This document shows, piece by piece, positions 33,818 through 45,486 of a DNA stretch of 64,000 nt. Each line of letters opens with the position of its first letter. Positions within the stretch are counted from its first letter, which is position 1. Source of the stretch: Carya illinoinensis (Eukaryota > Streptophyta > Magnoliopsida > Fagales > Juglandaceae); contig NC_056758.1 in assembly GCF_018687715.1 (NCBI RefSeq), forward strand, positions 25,765,001-25,829,000. The letters run 5' to 3'. Made by a program: the position numbers and the translations under genes. The notes under the pieces are model-generated. The model made no database searches and was not told the origin of the DNA. It saw nothing but the letters and a program-made list of their open reading frames with translations.

Positions 33818-34143
33818 GGCGGATTGATGACGAAACCAGTTTGATGAATGTAAATTCCCTAAAAATATGTCAACTATCAAATCACAAAAAATATAGAAGA
33901 TTATAAAGAGTTGTGATTTAATAAAAACAGAATTGACAATTAGCCTAATCAAAACACATGCCAAATTGTATTGTATCTGCATTACAACCTCACAAAAAAA
34001 ACTAAACTGGAAAACAGAAAAAATAAGAGTAACACGATAAAGCTTTTCAATTTTTTCAGTTGTGACATTGTACTCCCCTTTTGATGCTGCTGCTCCCCCT
34101 CAAACTTTTCTCCCCCTTTTTGTCAACAATCTGCCATGGAGGT

Positions 34144-35334
34144 CTATATTTCATCGTCAAAATCAGCTACATTTGCCATAATATGTTGGACATCCAAGGA
34201 AAGTTGAACCAGTCGATCATTTGCCTGTACACAATCAGAGCATACTACAGCCAATTGTTGCTCCAATTTGGACTGATTGGCCGCCCACTTAGCTGTGAAG
34301 CCATCAATCTTCTGAGATAACAAAGAGATTTGCTCAAGAACTTGAGAGGTGGGGATGGACGGTTCAAGTGGAGAGGATGCTAACTCAGTAGTGAGGAGGC
34401 ACTTCTTGGTGATGACAGCTGCTGATTTAACCACAGTTAAGGCTGAAATAGGCCCTGGCAGCTTCATGGTAGGTTCATTTGCTCGAAGTGGAACTTTTGC
34501 AATCATGACCAATTTAGTAATTAGACTTCCAAAGGAGAGATTTAACTCTTTTTCCATATGTGAACGATGAATAATATCAATGACATACCGTGGAAAATCA
34601 ATCGACACACCAGTAGCAAGAGCACACATAAAATAAGCTCTCTCTAGAGAAATTTTGGTGTGACGACTAATAGGTCAAAGATTGGTCAATACTATTTTGG
34701 CCAGGAGCTGATACTGAAGGAGCATATTGTGAAGAGGCAGTCTGTGTGTCTTGGCAGTCCATTTGGGGCCAGTGAGACCAACAAACAGATTGCGCATCGC
34801 AGTCTTGGTTGGGGCTCCCATGCCCTTATGTGGGTATAGAGGGGATTCCACCTCAGGAAGAGTAAATAGATTGCAGAGAATAGCAGGAGATACCTCAATT
34901 TGAATCCCTCGAACAGTAGAGATGATGCTATGATCATCTAAATTGAAGTGGGTTATATTGGAATAAAATTCCCAGACAACCTCAACACAAGGTGTAGGAA
35001 GGGCATGAGTGAGCTTCTCCCATCCTCTTTCAATGAATATATGGCGGATAATTTGGAAGTCATCCGAAGGAAAGTCATGGATGCTTACCTCCCGTTCACC
35101 CAAGACAGGTCGCTTGGAGAAGGTATTCCTATAGGCATTCTCAGCTTCAATGGATGTGAAGCGATCAGGAGGTGCTTCTGTGGGCACAGGCACAGATGGA
35201 GATGGAGATGGAGGAGGGGCGGAAGTGTCGCCTAACTGCATCAGTTCAAGTGAAGGGACATCCTCACTTGAGCAGTGCTCGGATGGTACAGGAGGAGAGA
35301 TCTTTTTGTGCTTTGCCCGTTCTTTGAATCTCAT
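34144..35334 (-). pseudogene. Envelope-like ORF of the SIRE element, one in-frame stop
   Basis: The ORF lies 3' of pol, as in the Sirevirus lineage. It starts at 35334 (MRFKERAKHKK), has a Pro/Ser-rich linker, and then a domain I recognise as the putative plant transposon protein family (ERGWEKL, VWEFYSN, TVRGIQIEVSP). A TGA at 34675-34677 interrupts it; the same frame stays open beyond to 34144. The last third is rich in Gln/Leu/Ser and looks like a coiled coil (VLEQISLLSQKIDGF). No signal peptide or clear membrane segment is visible, so an envelope role is by position only. A decayed relative lies on the other strand at 55961-57113. Confidence 0.75.
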
Positions 35335-37197
35335 CTAAATCAGTACAATAATCAAGTTTAAAAAAAAAATTTCAAACTTTTTAGAAGATAAGGATAGATT
35401 GAGATTAAAAACCCATATGAATTTTTTAATACCCATGATATGAAAGTTTTGGTTTTGTTATTTTTTTATTTTTTATTTTTAAGTATGAATGTCTAGAACA
35501 ACCCAAAAACGATATGTGCAAAAAACCTTACTATGTATAGATAAGAAAAAACCAGCCAAACAATTGCCCAACACAAAACAGAGATGAGTCAGGAAAAAAC
35601 ACAAACACTTGGTGTGCACCCGTGGAGAACAAAAATAGAGAATCCGTGTACAATGGAGCTTTGTCCTCAATACATGTATATAGTGGGTAGAATCAATACA
35701 ACCAACCCATTTACGAGTAGTGCAGCTCAACCAAACAACCAAGATTTCAAAAAAAATAAAACCCTCCACAAAAATAGTAGATATCAACATACCGAAACTT
35801 GAGAGAAGAAAAGAAGAGAAAAAAAAAACAGAGGATCCAAGAATACTTACCTTGAAAATGGAATGAGGAGGAATGAGAGTGAAATGAACACCGTGTATGG
35901 AGGATTGTGTGAAGGAAGCAAGCTGCTGTGAAAATGGGTAAAGGGGAGGCTTATGAGGGTCAGGCTGAGTGTGAGAGACAAAGGGCAAGAGGTATGCTAA
36001 AAGGTTTTAAAAGAAGACCCCCCCCCCCCCCCCCGGGTGCACGTGCTGGACCAAAGAGTCCCATTAGGATTTCTACACTTAGACATAAAAGACCCGATAC
36101 ATGTACTCAACATACTGGGAAACCTTTTTTTTTTATCTTTAAATTAAAAAAGGAACAATAGAAAAAAAAAAAAAAAAAAAAAAAAACCCAAAAAAGAACT
36201 CTATATTTTTAGTAAATGTTTTTTTTTAATAGAAAAAAAAAAAAACAAGATAACATGCCTATAAACACCTTAGTTTAATCAAGTCAGAATATACAAAAAA
36301 ATTCAATAATCCTTAGCACACTCATGTTTGCAACAGTCCCTTTTTGGATGTTCACTCCTCATAGAATCAGTAATGCCAAAGTTCATGTGAGTGTGTGAGT
36401 GAGTATACTTATACCATAGCATGTTATGAACTTCCCTTTTTTCTTTTGTTGCTTTCTTCTTCTTTTTTTATATTTTTGATACATTTGTTCAAAGAAAGAT
36501 AATTTTATATATATATATATATATAGATGCTCTCAAGAGTTTGTTTCTTGACCTTAAAAGTCAAATTTTATGCTAGGGCCTAGATACATGAGCATCTCCT
36601 CCAAACACTAGTTTGTACACCCCCTTTGTTCATGTTGGTTGCTCATCTTTTTCCATAATGATTAGAGCAACGATTTTTTCTGTAAGAACTCAAGATGATA
36701 GATCCGCGTAGGGTGTTTGTCTTTTTTCGCAATGAATAGACACCGACTTTTTCTATATGGATCACTCTTTGTGTTTGGCAAGAAGAAAGCTCTTTAAAGA
36801 TGTACTAGGTTCAACTAGTATTAGTCAATTCAAGGCATGAACTCCGTCTTTGATGAGCATCTTAAAAAAACATATTAATTATAGGATGCTTACATATAGG
36901 TTCCTCACAGTGCATTATAAATGAACTTTGCCAAAAAGATCTATAGGGTTAGTATACTTAAAGAGAACTGCACAAAGAAGAGCAGTACATAAGATCAGAA
37001 AATTTTTAAGGCAATTCTATACATGCTCAAACTGTGATGTAACAAACATGTACCTTAAAGAAAAAAAAAACACAACCTAGTTTTTCTTTTTTTCTTTTCT
37101 TGTTTTTTTCTTTTTTTTTTATAAACTGAAACATTCATGCTTTAAAGAAAGAAAAATTGGAAGAAAATATCCTAAAACTAGTATGATAGAAAACCTC
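35335..37197 (-). other. SIRE spacer between pol and envelope-like ORF
   Basis: About 1.9 kb with no coding signal. It is A/T-rich with long homopolymers: 17 C at 36018-36034 and long A and T tracts at 36160-36245 and 37060-37120. Confidence 0.6.
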
Positions 37198-39315
37198 TCA
37201 CTTGGGATCACATATACCAATGGCTTTTCGTAAAAACTCAAATCTAAGTCCATCCAAAGGTTTAGTAAACATGTCAGCCAGTTGATGTTTAGTAGACACA
37301 TGTTCCAAGGATATTATTTTAGACTCAACCAAGTCTCTTATAAAATGATGTCTAATATCAATGTGCTTGATTCGAGAATGTTGGTCAAGATTTTTGGAAA
37401 TACTTATAGCACTTGAATTATCACAATATATTGTCATAGTATCTTGAGAAAAACCATAATCATCAAGCATTTTTTTCATCCATAATAGCTGCGTACAACA
37501 ACTCTCTGCAGCTATGCATTTAGCTTCAGCAGTAAATAAAGAAATAGAATTTTGCTTTTTACTCATCCAAGCTACAAAATTTCCACCTATATAAAAACAC
37601 CCACCCATAGTACTCTTCCTATCATCAGCATTCCCAGCCCAATCAGCATCCGAATAGCCAACAAGTGTAAGATTAGTGTCTTTTGAGTACCATATCCCAT
37701 AATCAACAGTTTCATTAAGGTATTTTATGATTCTTTTTACTGCAGTAAGATGGGATTCTTTAGGATTAGCTGGAAATCTAGCACATACACCAACACTGAA
37801 AGCTATATCAGGTCTACTTGCTGTAATATATAATAGACTTCCTATCATGCTTCTAGAAAGAGTGGGATCAATATTTTTACCTGTGGAGTCATTGTTGATT
37901 TTCACTGAAGTGCCCATGGGAGTGCGAGCATTGCTTTTTCCTTCCATTCCAAATTTTTTCACAAGATCTCTTGCATATTTAGATTGTGAAATAAATATTC
38001 CTTCTTTACATTGTTTTACTTGAATACCCAAGAAGAAATTTAACTCACCAATCATACTCATCTCAAATTCAGATTTCATTTCATTTGCAAAGTTATAATC
38101 AAGAGATTCTAGTGTTGCTCCAAAAACAATATCATCAACATATATTTGAGCAATTAAGAGTTGTTTACCTGATCTTCTTATGAATAAAGTCCTATCAGCT
38201 TGTCCTCTAACAAAGTCATGATCAAGTAAGTAGGCAGTTAACATTTCATACCAAGCTCGAGGTGCTTGTTTCAGTCCATACAACGCCTTCTTCAACCTAT
38301 AGACATATTCAGGGTAGAGATGATTAACAAATCCTTTTGGTTGGTTGACATATACCTCTTCTTGTAACACTCCATTTAGGAAGGCACTCTTGACATCCAT
38401 TTGATATAATTTGAAGTCTAGATGACAGGCAAGTGCCAGTAGAATGCGGACAGATTCTAGCCGGGCCACAGGAGCAAATGTTTCATGAAAATCAATCACT
38501 TCTACTTGTGTGTAACCTTGTGCAACCGACCTTACTTTATTTCTCACAATAGTACCATGCTCATCAGATTTGTTCTTAAAGATCCACTTAGTCCCAATGA
38601 TGTTATAATTTTCTAGTCTAGGAACTAACTCTCATACATCATTTCTAGTAAATTGATGGAGTTCTTCATGCATAGCGTTGACCCAACTTTCATCATTTAG
38701 TGCTTCATCGACTTTCTTGGGTTCAACCTGTGACAAATAACACACAAAAGAAACCTGATTTAGTACTCTTCTTCTAAGCCTCATACCTTCATCTAGCTCA
38801 CCGAGAATGTTTTCTTTAGGATGATTTTGGGTGATTCTTGAAGAAGGTTTTTTGATTTGTGGATTTTGTGATGTCTCCTCTATATGATCTTCCTCATTTT
38901 GCACTTGTGAGTCTTCTCCACTGGTCTGCCCCAGTTCCTTTATATTCTCAAGCTCCTTCATGGTAGTTTCAGCTGAAATGTCATCCACAACTACGTTAAT
39001 TGATTCCATAACAGATTGTGTACGTAAGTTGTAAACTCTATAAGCCTTACTATTGGAGGAATAGCCAAGAAACAATCCCTCATCACTTTTGCTTTCAAAT
39101 TTATGATTGTTTTCTCTGTCTTTCAGAATATAACATTTGCTGCCAAAAATTCTGAAATACTTTACCGTAGGCCTTTTATTTTTCCACAAACCGTAAGGTG
39201 TTTGATTGGTGCCGGGTCTTAGAACCACTCGATTCAAGATATGATTTGCTGTATTCACAGCTTCTCCCCAAAAATATAAAGCCATCTTCTTGTTACTTAA
39301 CATTGTTCGTGTCAT
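37198..39315 (-). pseudogene. SIRE pol: integrase C-terminus, reverse transcriptase (RVT_2), RNase H
   Basis: One frame runs from 39315 to 37198 with a single TGA at 38632-38634. The integrase C-terminal part (LNRVVLRPGTNQTPYGLW; ECYIL-type motif as KCYILKD) is followed by the copia reverse transcriptase (VRILLALACHLDF, KTALYGLKQAPRAWYE-like stretch). The catalytic YVDD is at 38142-38131. RNase H follows (GYSDADWAGNADDRKST, YCDNSSAISISKN, IDIRHHFIRD). The domain end at 37198 is complete. The stop falls just before the conserved KWIFKNKSDE region of RT, so full-length polyprotein cannot form. Confidence 0.93.
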
Positions 39316-41283
39316 TTCCTAAATTACTCTATTTTTCCTTTCCACCACTCCATTTTGTTGTGGAGTGATAGGTGCAAAAAATTCTTGGTGTATTCCATGA
39401 TATACTTCTTTCCTCCAAGACTCTCAGTTTGTGTTGGACCCATCAAATCCATATGCAATAGCTCAAGAGGCCGAGAGGTAAGAATATGAGAAATCTTCTT
39501 GTGTTAAGCTCTAGTTTGCTTTCCTTCTTGGCATGCTCCACACACTATTTTCTTCACCTTTATTACCTTGGGCAGTCCATCAATAATTTTTCTTTTTGAG
39601 ATTTTTGATAAATTTTTAAAATTGATATGCCCAAGGCGTTGATGCCATAATTCAACTTCATCAAGTGTGACTCTATGACATTTCTCCAATGGTTTTGGAG
39701 AAATTCCATAACAATTGTCTGAAATTCTAGTACCTTTTAAGACCCATTCTCCACCTTTATCATATAGGTTGCATGCATCTTTTGAGAACTGCACAGAAAA
39801 ATTATTGTCACAAAACTGACTAATGCTGAGTAAATTAGCTTTCAAACCATTAACAAATAAAACATCATGCAACACAGATAGTCCTGGTATTTCAATACTC
39901 CCTTTCCCTTCTATGACAGCCTTGCTTCCATCTCCAAAGGTCACGGTGCCTCCATAAGATGTTTCAATTTTCTTGAATAAGTTTTTGTCTCCAGACATGT
40001 GCCTCGAACAGCCGCTGTCCAGGTACCACAGACAATCTTCCTTTGATCTCAGTGCTATGTGAGCAACAAGACATACTACATCTTTCTTTCTCACCCATTT
40101 TGTCTTGAGTATTGACGTGTGTTTTTCTTTATTTTGAAGGCAAATATCTGCTAGTTCCCCAAGCTTAAGATTTATGAGATTGATTTGTTGACTAATGTCA
40201 TCAACTTGAGTCTGTAGGCTCTTCTCTTTTCTTTTTCCTTCAAATTTCTGCACTTGATTCATGTTAAAACAATGTGGTCTTATATGACCTACTACTCCAC
40301 ACTTATGACATGTAGGGACAAATTTACCATGCAGATTTTTTGAATAAACTGGCTTAAGTTCAGCATGATTTTGAAAACTCTTACCTTGAGTTCCTTTAAC
40401 AAAAATAATACCTTTGGAAGTTGTAGCAGCGGATGATGAGACCAGTTTTTCTTTTCCTTTAGAAGTCGTGTACCCTAGACCAGTTCTGTCACTACTCATT
40501 TTTTGAAAACTCAACATTTCTTCTAATTTTTGTGTTGCTGTTTTTTCTTCAACCTTTTCCAATTCCTTTTCTAGTGCAATATTTTGATTTTTTAATCTAG
40601 TTATTTCACTCTCAGAAACTTTTAAAGTTTCAGACATGTTGTTTTTCTCACTCTCCATATCAGTGAACTTCTTATACAACTTCTTGTTGAGTTTCTTTAA
40701 TTTGATCACTTCTTCACACACATCATTATAAGCCTCCTGTAAACTTAGTTCTTGATCAGCATCAATAATTGATACATTTGAATCACTATACTCACAACTA
40801 CTTTCAGATTTTGTCAGTGTAATATCAGGAAAATCATTCACAATAGTAGAGAAAGCCATAAAATATTTTTCATCATCAGAAGATGAGTTTGAACTTTCAG
40901 AATTTGAAATATCGCTAAGTGTGACATTCAATGCTTTCCCTTTGTTTTTCTTGAAGTTTGGACATTTAACTCTTATATGACCATACCCTAAACATTCATG
41001 ACACTGAACTTTATCCTTTTTCTCAGTTTTTTCTTTTTTCCAATTTTCAGATTCATTTTTCTTAGCAAAAACATTTTTTCCTCGTTTTTGTTTACCATTC
41101 TCTTTATTAAACATGAACTTTCTGAACTTTCTAGCAAGTAAAGCAATCACTTCATCATTCAGACTTTCTTCATCAGAAATATTTTTATAATTTTCTTCTA
41201 TAGTCTTTAAAGCAATGGATTTACCTTTTCTTGTTTGAGGAAGTGAAGTTTCATCTGTTTGCAAAGAACCTACCAGTTCTTCT
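39316..41283 (-). pseudogene. SIRE gag C-terminus, protease and integrase N-part
   Basis: This frame starts at the nested-element junction (41283) and runs to a stop at 39504. Two zinc knuckles occur: CHECLGYGHIRVKC near 40990 and CHKCGVVGHIRPHC near 40300. The aspartic protease motif is LDSGCSRHMSG near 40020. GAG-pre-integrase carries LWHQRLGHINF near 39645 and the CGACQEGKQ Cys pair. Beyond 39504, the first integrase Asp (HMDLMGP) survives. Near 39405-39420 LGGKKY runs almost straight into the PITPQQNGV motif in another frame. The normal core between them, including the second catalytic Asp, is missing. About 190 bp after 39504 holds stops and frame changes. Confidence 0.88.
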
Positions 41284-44200
41284 TGTGACGCCCCCAAATT
41301 CCGTTTGGGATCGGACGGACATTTGAAGCGTCGAGACATGCAACACAAGGTTACCTGCCCCCGTTCATGACATATAAGATGCAATATTCCTAACATGCAT
41401 CTAACAATATACAATATTCGCAGCGGATACATTTTTTCTTTAGCAATACAATGCACCAAATTGAAAATATCCCAAATGCTTAAAACATATTTCATACATA
41501 AAAATTCATTGAACAACTAAGATCACAACACTAGTCCAAAATGGTTATGATCCAAAAAGTACTAGAGATGCAACTCAATCGTACAAGTAGTAATTTACGT
41601 TAATTACTATATTAACATTTATGTCGCACCGTCGCTTAGTCAACTGTGTCTAGTTGATCAGCTCCTGATTCTCCTTCAGGTCCTGTAACAAGATCTACCA
41701 TTCGGGGGGAATGGTGGTTGAGACTATCAAAGTGAGATTTGATTACAAATCTCAGTAAGTTAACAAAAAACTTCCACACAAGCTAATAATGCATGGATGA
41801 CAATAAAAGCATAAATGCATAATCAAATTCATAAGTAATTAAAGCATAACTTGGCGTACAACATAGCATAATTGATATAACTTAAATTGAAACATGAACT
41901 GAACTTGACTTGACATGAACTTGATCTGAAACTTGACTTAGCATGAACTTGCTTTGAAACTTGAATTAACATGAAAAATACATACTCCACAGTTGTTGTG
42001 GTCCCATGTATTCTACGTGTAAATACATACTCCACAGTTCTTGTGGCCCCATGTATTCTACACAAACTTGACTTAACATGAAAAATACATACTCCACAGT
42101 TGTTGTGGCCCCATGTATTCTACGTGTAAATACATACTCCACAGTTGTTGTGGCCCCATGTATTCTACGGAAACTTATTCTTTAACTGCTTAAATACATA
42201 CTCCACAGTTGTTGTGGCCCTATGTATTCTACGTGTCACAATTGCTGTGTCTCACGTAGTGTATGCGCCACAATTGCTGTGACCCCATACATAAGTAATC
42301 AAGATGAAACGTGACTGGAATACGAAATGACTGAAGCCCTGACGTAACATAACGTGACTTGAACATAACTTGAAATACATGACCAACTTGAGATAGAAAC
42401 ATTTCGTAACATGGCATAACATATAATAGACAACATATTTAACATGACATAATTGCAATAGTAAATATTACATGACTTGACATACATGTAATAGATGGCA
42501 TACTTAGTATGACGTACTTGTAAGGTACAGTAATACATGACAGAATATATTATGTAACAGATAAAAAATTGATGACAGAATAAATTCTGTATAATAGACA
42601 ATTACGTGATAACTTGGCATGGCATGACATATATGATAACACACATACATACACTGTAGTTCCTTTACTTAGCACACACACAGTAGACTGCTAGTAAGTC
42701 AAAAGCTAACTTAACTCGATCTCCGCGTTTTTTATAAAACTTTAAGCGCGATCACGAGGAACTGTAATTAGTGATTCTAAAAGTTAGCACTAAATCACTA
42801 ATAAATTGAAATATAGAAAATACTAACTTAAAGAGTAAAATTTCCATTTTACTCTCTGCATGTAAGAAAATGACCGTTTTACCCATAACTTAAGGATTTT
42901 GCATACTAATTTCAAAAGTCACCAAAATTTACATGCATCATGTAAATTTTATCCTCAATTCAAATATCAATTTAGAACAATTTAAAACTAATCACAGCTA
43001 TTAAAACCCCATAGGGCCGAAATTTCCATATGCTATTTCTATTGATTTTTGTTTCCAACTTGTTTTGATCAACCTTTTGATCTATGACTTATAAATATGT
43101 GATCTTCAAACCAAACCATCACATGGTTTAAAAAGATATCCTAAAACATATATAAGCTTCTAATTCAAGATCACATGGTTAAAAATTAACCAAAACATAA
43201 ATTTAGCCAAGAACATCCACACTTTGGCTTATCTGAATATCTTTTTGCATAAAATTTCATATCTTTGAAACTAATATCAAATATCTTCAAAATAATAATA
43301 TAACATGTATATAAGATGCTTAGGATCCTCCAATAAAATTATCAAAGTCATTAAAATAGGTTTAGACCACCAAAGAGTTAAACTTTCTCAAAACAGAAAC
43401 TGTTTTTCCTCTTCCAGTTTCTAAGTTTCTAAATGTAAGAAACTCTTTCATCAAAACCTTTAATCATGCAAAACTCCTTAACCAATAGTCACATATACAT
43501 ATTAACAATACTCCATAAAAATTTCGGACCAATATCTATCCATTAGCTTGGTCAAAAACTCCAAACTATAACATATTCTCTAGTTTATCTCCCAGAATGA
43601 CCTTTCTATAGTTTATATAATATTTGACTAACCCAAAATCTTCAAATGGGGTAAATAATATATCCATGTAAACTAGACTAAAAAAGAAACAACTTATATG
43701 AAGGAGACTTTATGATAAAACACTTACAAAAGCTCCGAAATGGGCGTGCAAAAAAACTCCTAAAAGCTGTCCGAGAGAAAGTATTTGATATTCTTTTAAA
43801 GAAACGTGTAAATGGAGATAAGTTTGTAGGTGATGGCTGGAGCTACTAATGGACGAGATAAGGAAGATGATAAGGCTGGAGTTGAGATTTGAGTGTAGTT
43901 TTCTCCTACCCAAAATATCTATAAAAGATTATCTCATAATATTCTATCCAATAATATCTACAAAAAATCAACTTAAGATATTTTTATCTAATAATATCTA
44001 TAAAAATCAACTCAAAATATTTTTACCCAATAATATTCACGAAAATTACCTCAAGATATTTCTTTTTATCCAATAATATCTACAGTTTTGAACATACGTT
44101 TTGTCCGAAAATATGAAAAGAATGTTATTGCGCCATAAGACTTTAAATAACCCTCCGAGTCTAATGGCACAAACCATAATACATTTTGACACTTCTAACT

Positions 44201-44370
44201 ATCTCCAATAATCAAAAACACACTTCTGATACCATAGTAAATAATAACACTAGCTATGTATTTAGACAAAAACCTATATGATTAATGGATTCGTGAAAAC
44301 TTATGGGGTTTTCACGAGGTTCCTATAGTTAATAGAAATTTCACAATTGAATTTCTAGCGGGCTGTTATA
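41284..44370 (-). repeat. 3' LTR of the nested element (3087 bp)
   Basis: On the plus strand from TGTGACGCCCCCAAATTCCG to GGCTGTTATA. It differs from its partner at scattered bases. Its last bases are ATA where the partner has ACA. It contains the CCACA-type minisatellite at 41975-42295. Frames open in it (for example 42299-42601 minus) recur in the other LTR and are not genes. Confidence 0.95.
41975..42295. repeat. Minisatellite with hairpin motif, LTR copy 1
   Basis: Five copies of a ~45-bp unit, AAATACATACTCCACAGTTG then TTGTGGCCCCATGTATTCTA, plus two shorter CACAATTGCTGTG variants. Each unit holds CCACAGTTGTTGTGG, whose arms CCACA/TGTGG are complementary. Confidence 0.9.
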
Positions 44371-44382
44371 ATCTCCCCTCCT
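44371..44382 (-). promoter_or_regulatory. Polypurine tract of the nested element
   Basis: AGGAGGGGAGAT on the minus strand lies directly before the 3' LTR. Confidence 0.9.
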
Positions 44383-44788
44383 AAAAAAAAAGATTTCGTC
44401 CTCGAAATCGAAGTAAGTAAGAAATAACAAGTTAAGGAATATATGTTGCTTACCAACCTGGTGTCTATCCCGTATATATTTGCCTTTGAGATTATGTCAT
44501 TCCTTAACTCTCTTATTTTAATCAACAATTATATTATACTTCTTTCCACAAGGTTGGCCAAGTTGTATCGACACACTTTCCAAACCTAAAACTTCAAGTA
44601 AATAATCTTCCGAAACTCTTCTTTAAAAAAACATAGGCGATATACTTTAAGTGTTTTTGTAAATACCAAAGTTAGTAGAGAATTCATCAAAATTAAACCG
44701 TTATCCTCTCTCTCTTTTTTTTTTTTTTTTAAAACGGTGGCCCTCTGTTTTAGACCAGACAACTCTGATGTGCATGATTTTTATAGGT

Positions 44789-44878
44789 CTTCTGTAGTTG
44801 TCAGGCGCCGCATAGCTATGACACTACTTTGTTCTTCTGTAGTTGTCAGGCACCGCAGCTATGATATTACATTGCTCT
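44789..44878 (+). repeat. 45-bp direct repeat upstream of the antisense unit
   Basis: CTTCTGTAGTTGTCAGGCGC at 44789 and CTTCTGTAGTTGTCAGGCAC at 44834, each followed by an AGCTATGA segment, 50-140 bp upstream of the TATA box. Confidence 0.8.
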
Positions 44879-44928
44879 TGTCTCTTGTAGAGAAATGATT
44901 CACGAGAGATGATTTGTCATAATTTTTT

Positions 44929-44937
44929 CTATAAAAG
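44929..44937 (+). promoter_or_regulatory. TATA box of the antisense unit
   Basis: CTATAAAAG lies 101 nt before the ATG at 45038. The intervening leader is pyrimidine-rich (CATCTTCTTTCTCATC-type), as expected of a plant 5' UTR. Confidence 0.65.
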
Positions 44938-45037
44938 AATTATTTAGTTCATCTTCTTTCTCATCTCATCTTCTTCATTTTTCTGAAATTAGTCTGCATT
45001 CTTACTCTGTAATCTCTTTCTGCTTACTCACTTTGCA

Positions 45038-45466
45038 ATGGCTCAGCAATCTTCTCATTACCAAAACATGAGGTATTCTGCACCTCGTTCACCAGTTGTT
45101 TATGCTTCTTCCGTAGGTGCTATAGTACAATCCAATAATGATCTGACTAATAAGTCAGATAATGAACTTATCTACTAGCTTGTGAGTCTCGGTACCCGAT
45201 ACTCATCAGCCATTGTCGCATATTCTCAGCGACTGCAATCCAGGACTGGTGGGGTTGACAAACTCTACGAGAATATTTCTATCCTTCAAAGGCTTCTTAT
45301 GGAATCCAATATGAAGATAGAAGCAGTAAAGCGAAAGAACAGAGATTTAAAATCTTTGCTTAACTCTTCTTTTCGAGTGGCTACTCCTTTAGATAGAAAA
45401 TGCATGCAGATTTTTGAAGAGCAAGAGCGTTTAAAGATTGAGGCAAAGAGCCTCAAATTTCTGTAA
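45038..45466 (+). pseudogene. Antisense ORF (142 codons) inside the non-autonomous LTR element, one TAG
   Basis: The frame is antisense to the element. It begins MAQQSSHYQNMRYSAPRSP at 45038, meets TAG at 45176-45178 (codon 47), and continues in the same frame to TAA at 45464-45466. An ATG-initiated part without stops would need another start; VSLGTRYSSAIVAYSQRLQ follows the stop. Residues about 60-140 are hydrophilic, rich in Lys/Glu/Leu and likely coiled coil (ISILQRLLMESN, IFEEQERLKIEAKSL). I recognise no named domain. Antisense ORFs have been reported in the 3' internal region of some Tat-lineage Ty3/gypsy elements, and this unit sits in a comparable place. With a TATA box 100 nt upstream and AATAAA 15 nt downstream it looks like a complete gene. 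Whether the TAG is real, read through or allele-specific is open. Confidence 0.6.
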
Positions 45467-45480
45467 TTTTGCTTTATGAT

Positions 45481-45486
45481 AATAAA
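45481..45486 (+). terminator. Poly(A) signal of the antisense unit
   Basis: AATAAA begins 15 nt after the stop codon of the antisense ORF. Confidence 0.5.

Noticed and set aside
34349..35338. Plus-strand frames across the envelope-like ORF
   Set aside because: They are shadows of the minus-strand ORF, whose domain match is clear.
35479..35988. 169-residue minus frame in the SIRE spacer
   Set aside because: Low-complexity, hydrophobic, no domain, and located in non-coding spacer between pol and the envelope-like ORF.
41975..42295. CRISPR-like array
   Set aside because: The repeat is a plant LTR minisatellite, spacers are not unique, and no cas genes are present.
42299..42601. 100-residue Tyr/Cys-rich minus frame, repeated at 47642-47944
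   Set aside because: It lies inside both LTRs, has no domain, and its recurrence is due to the LTR duplication.
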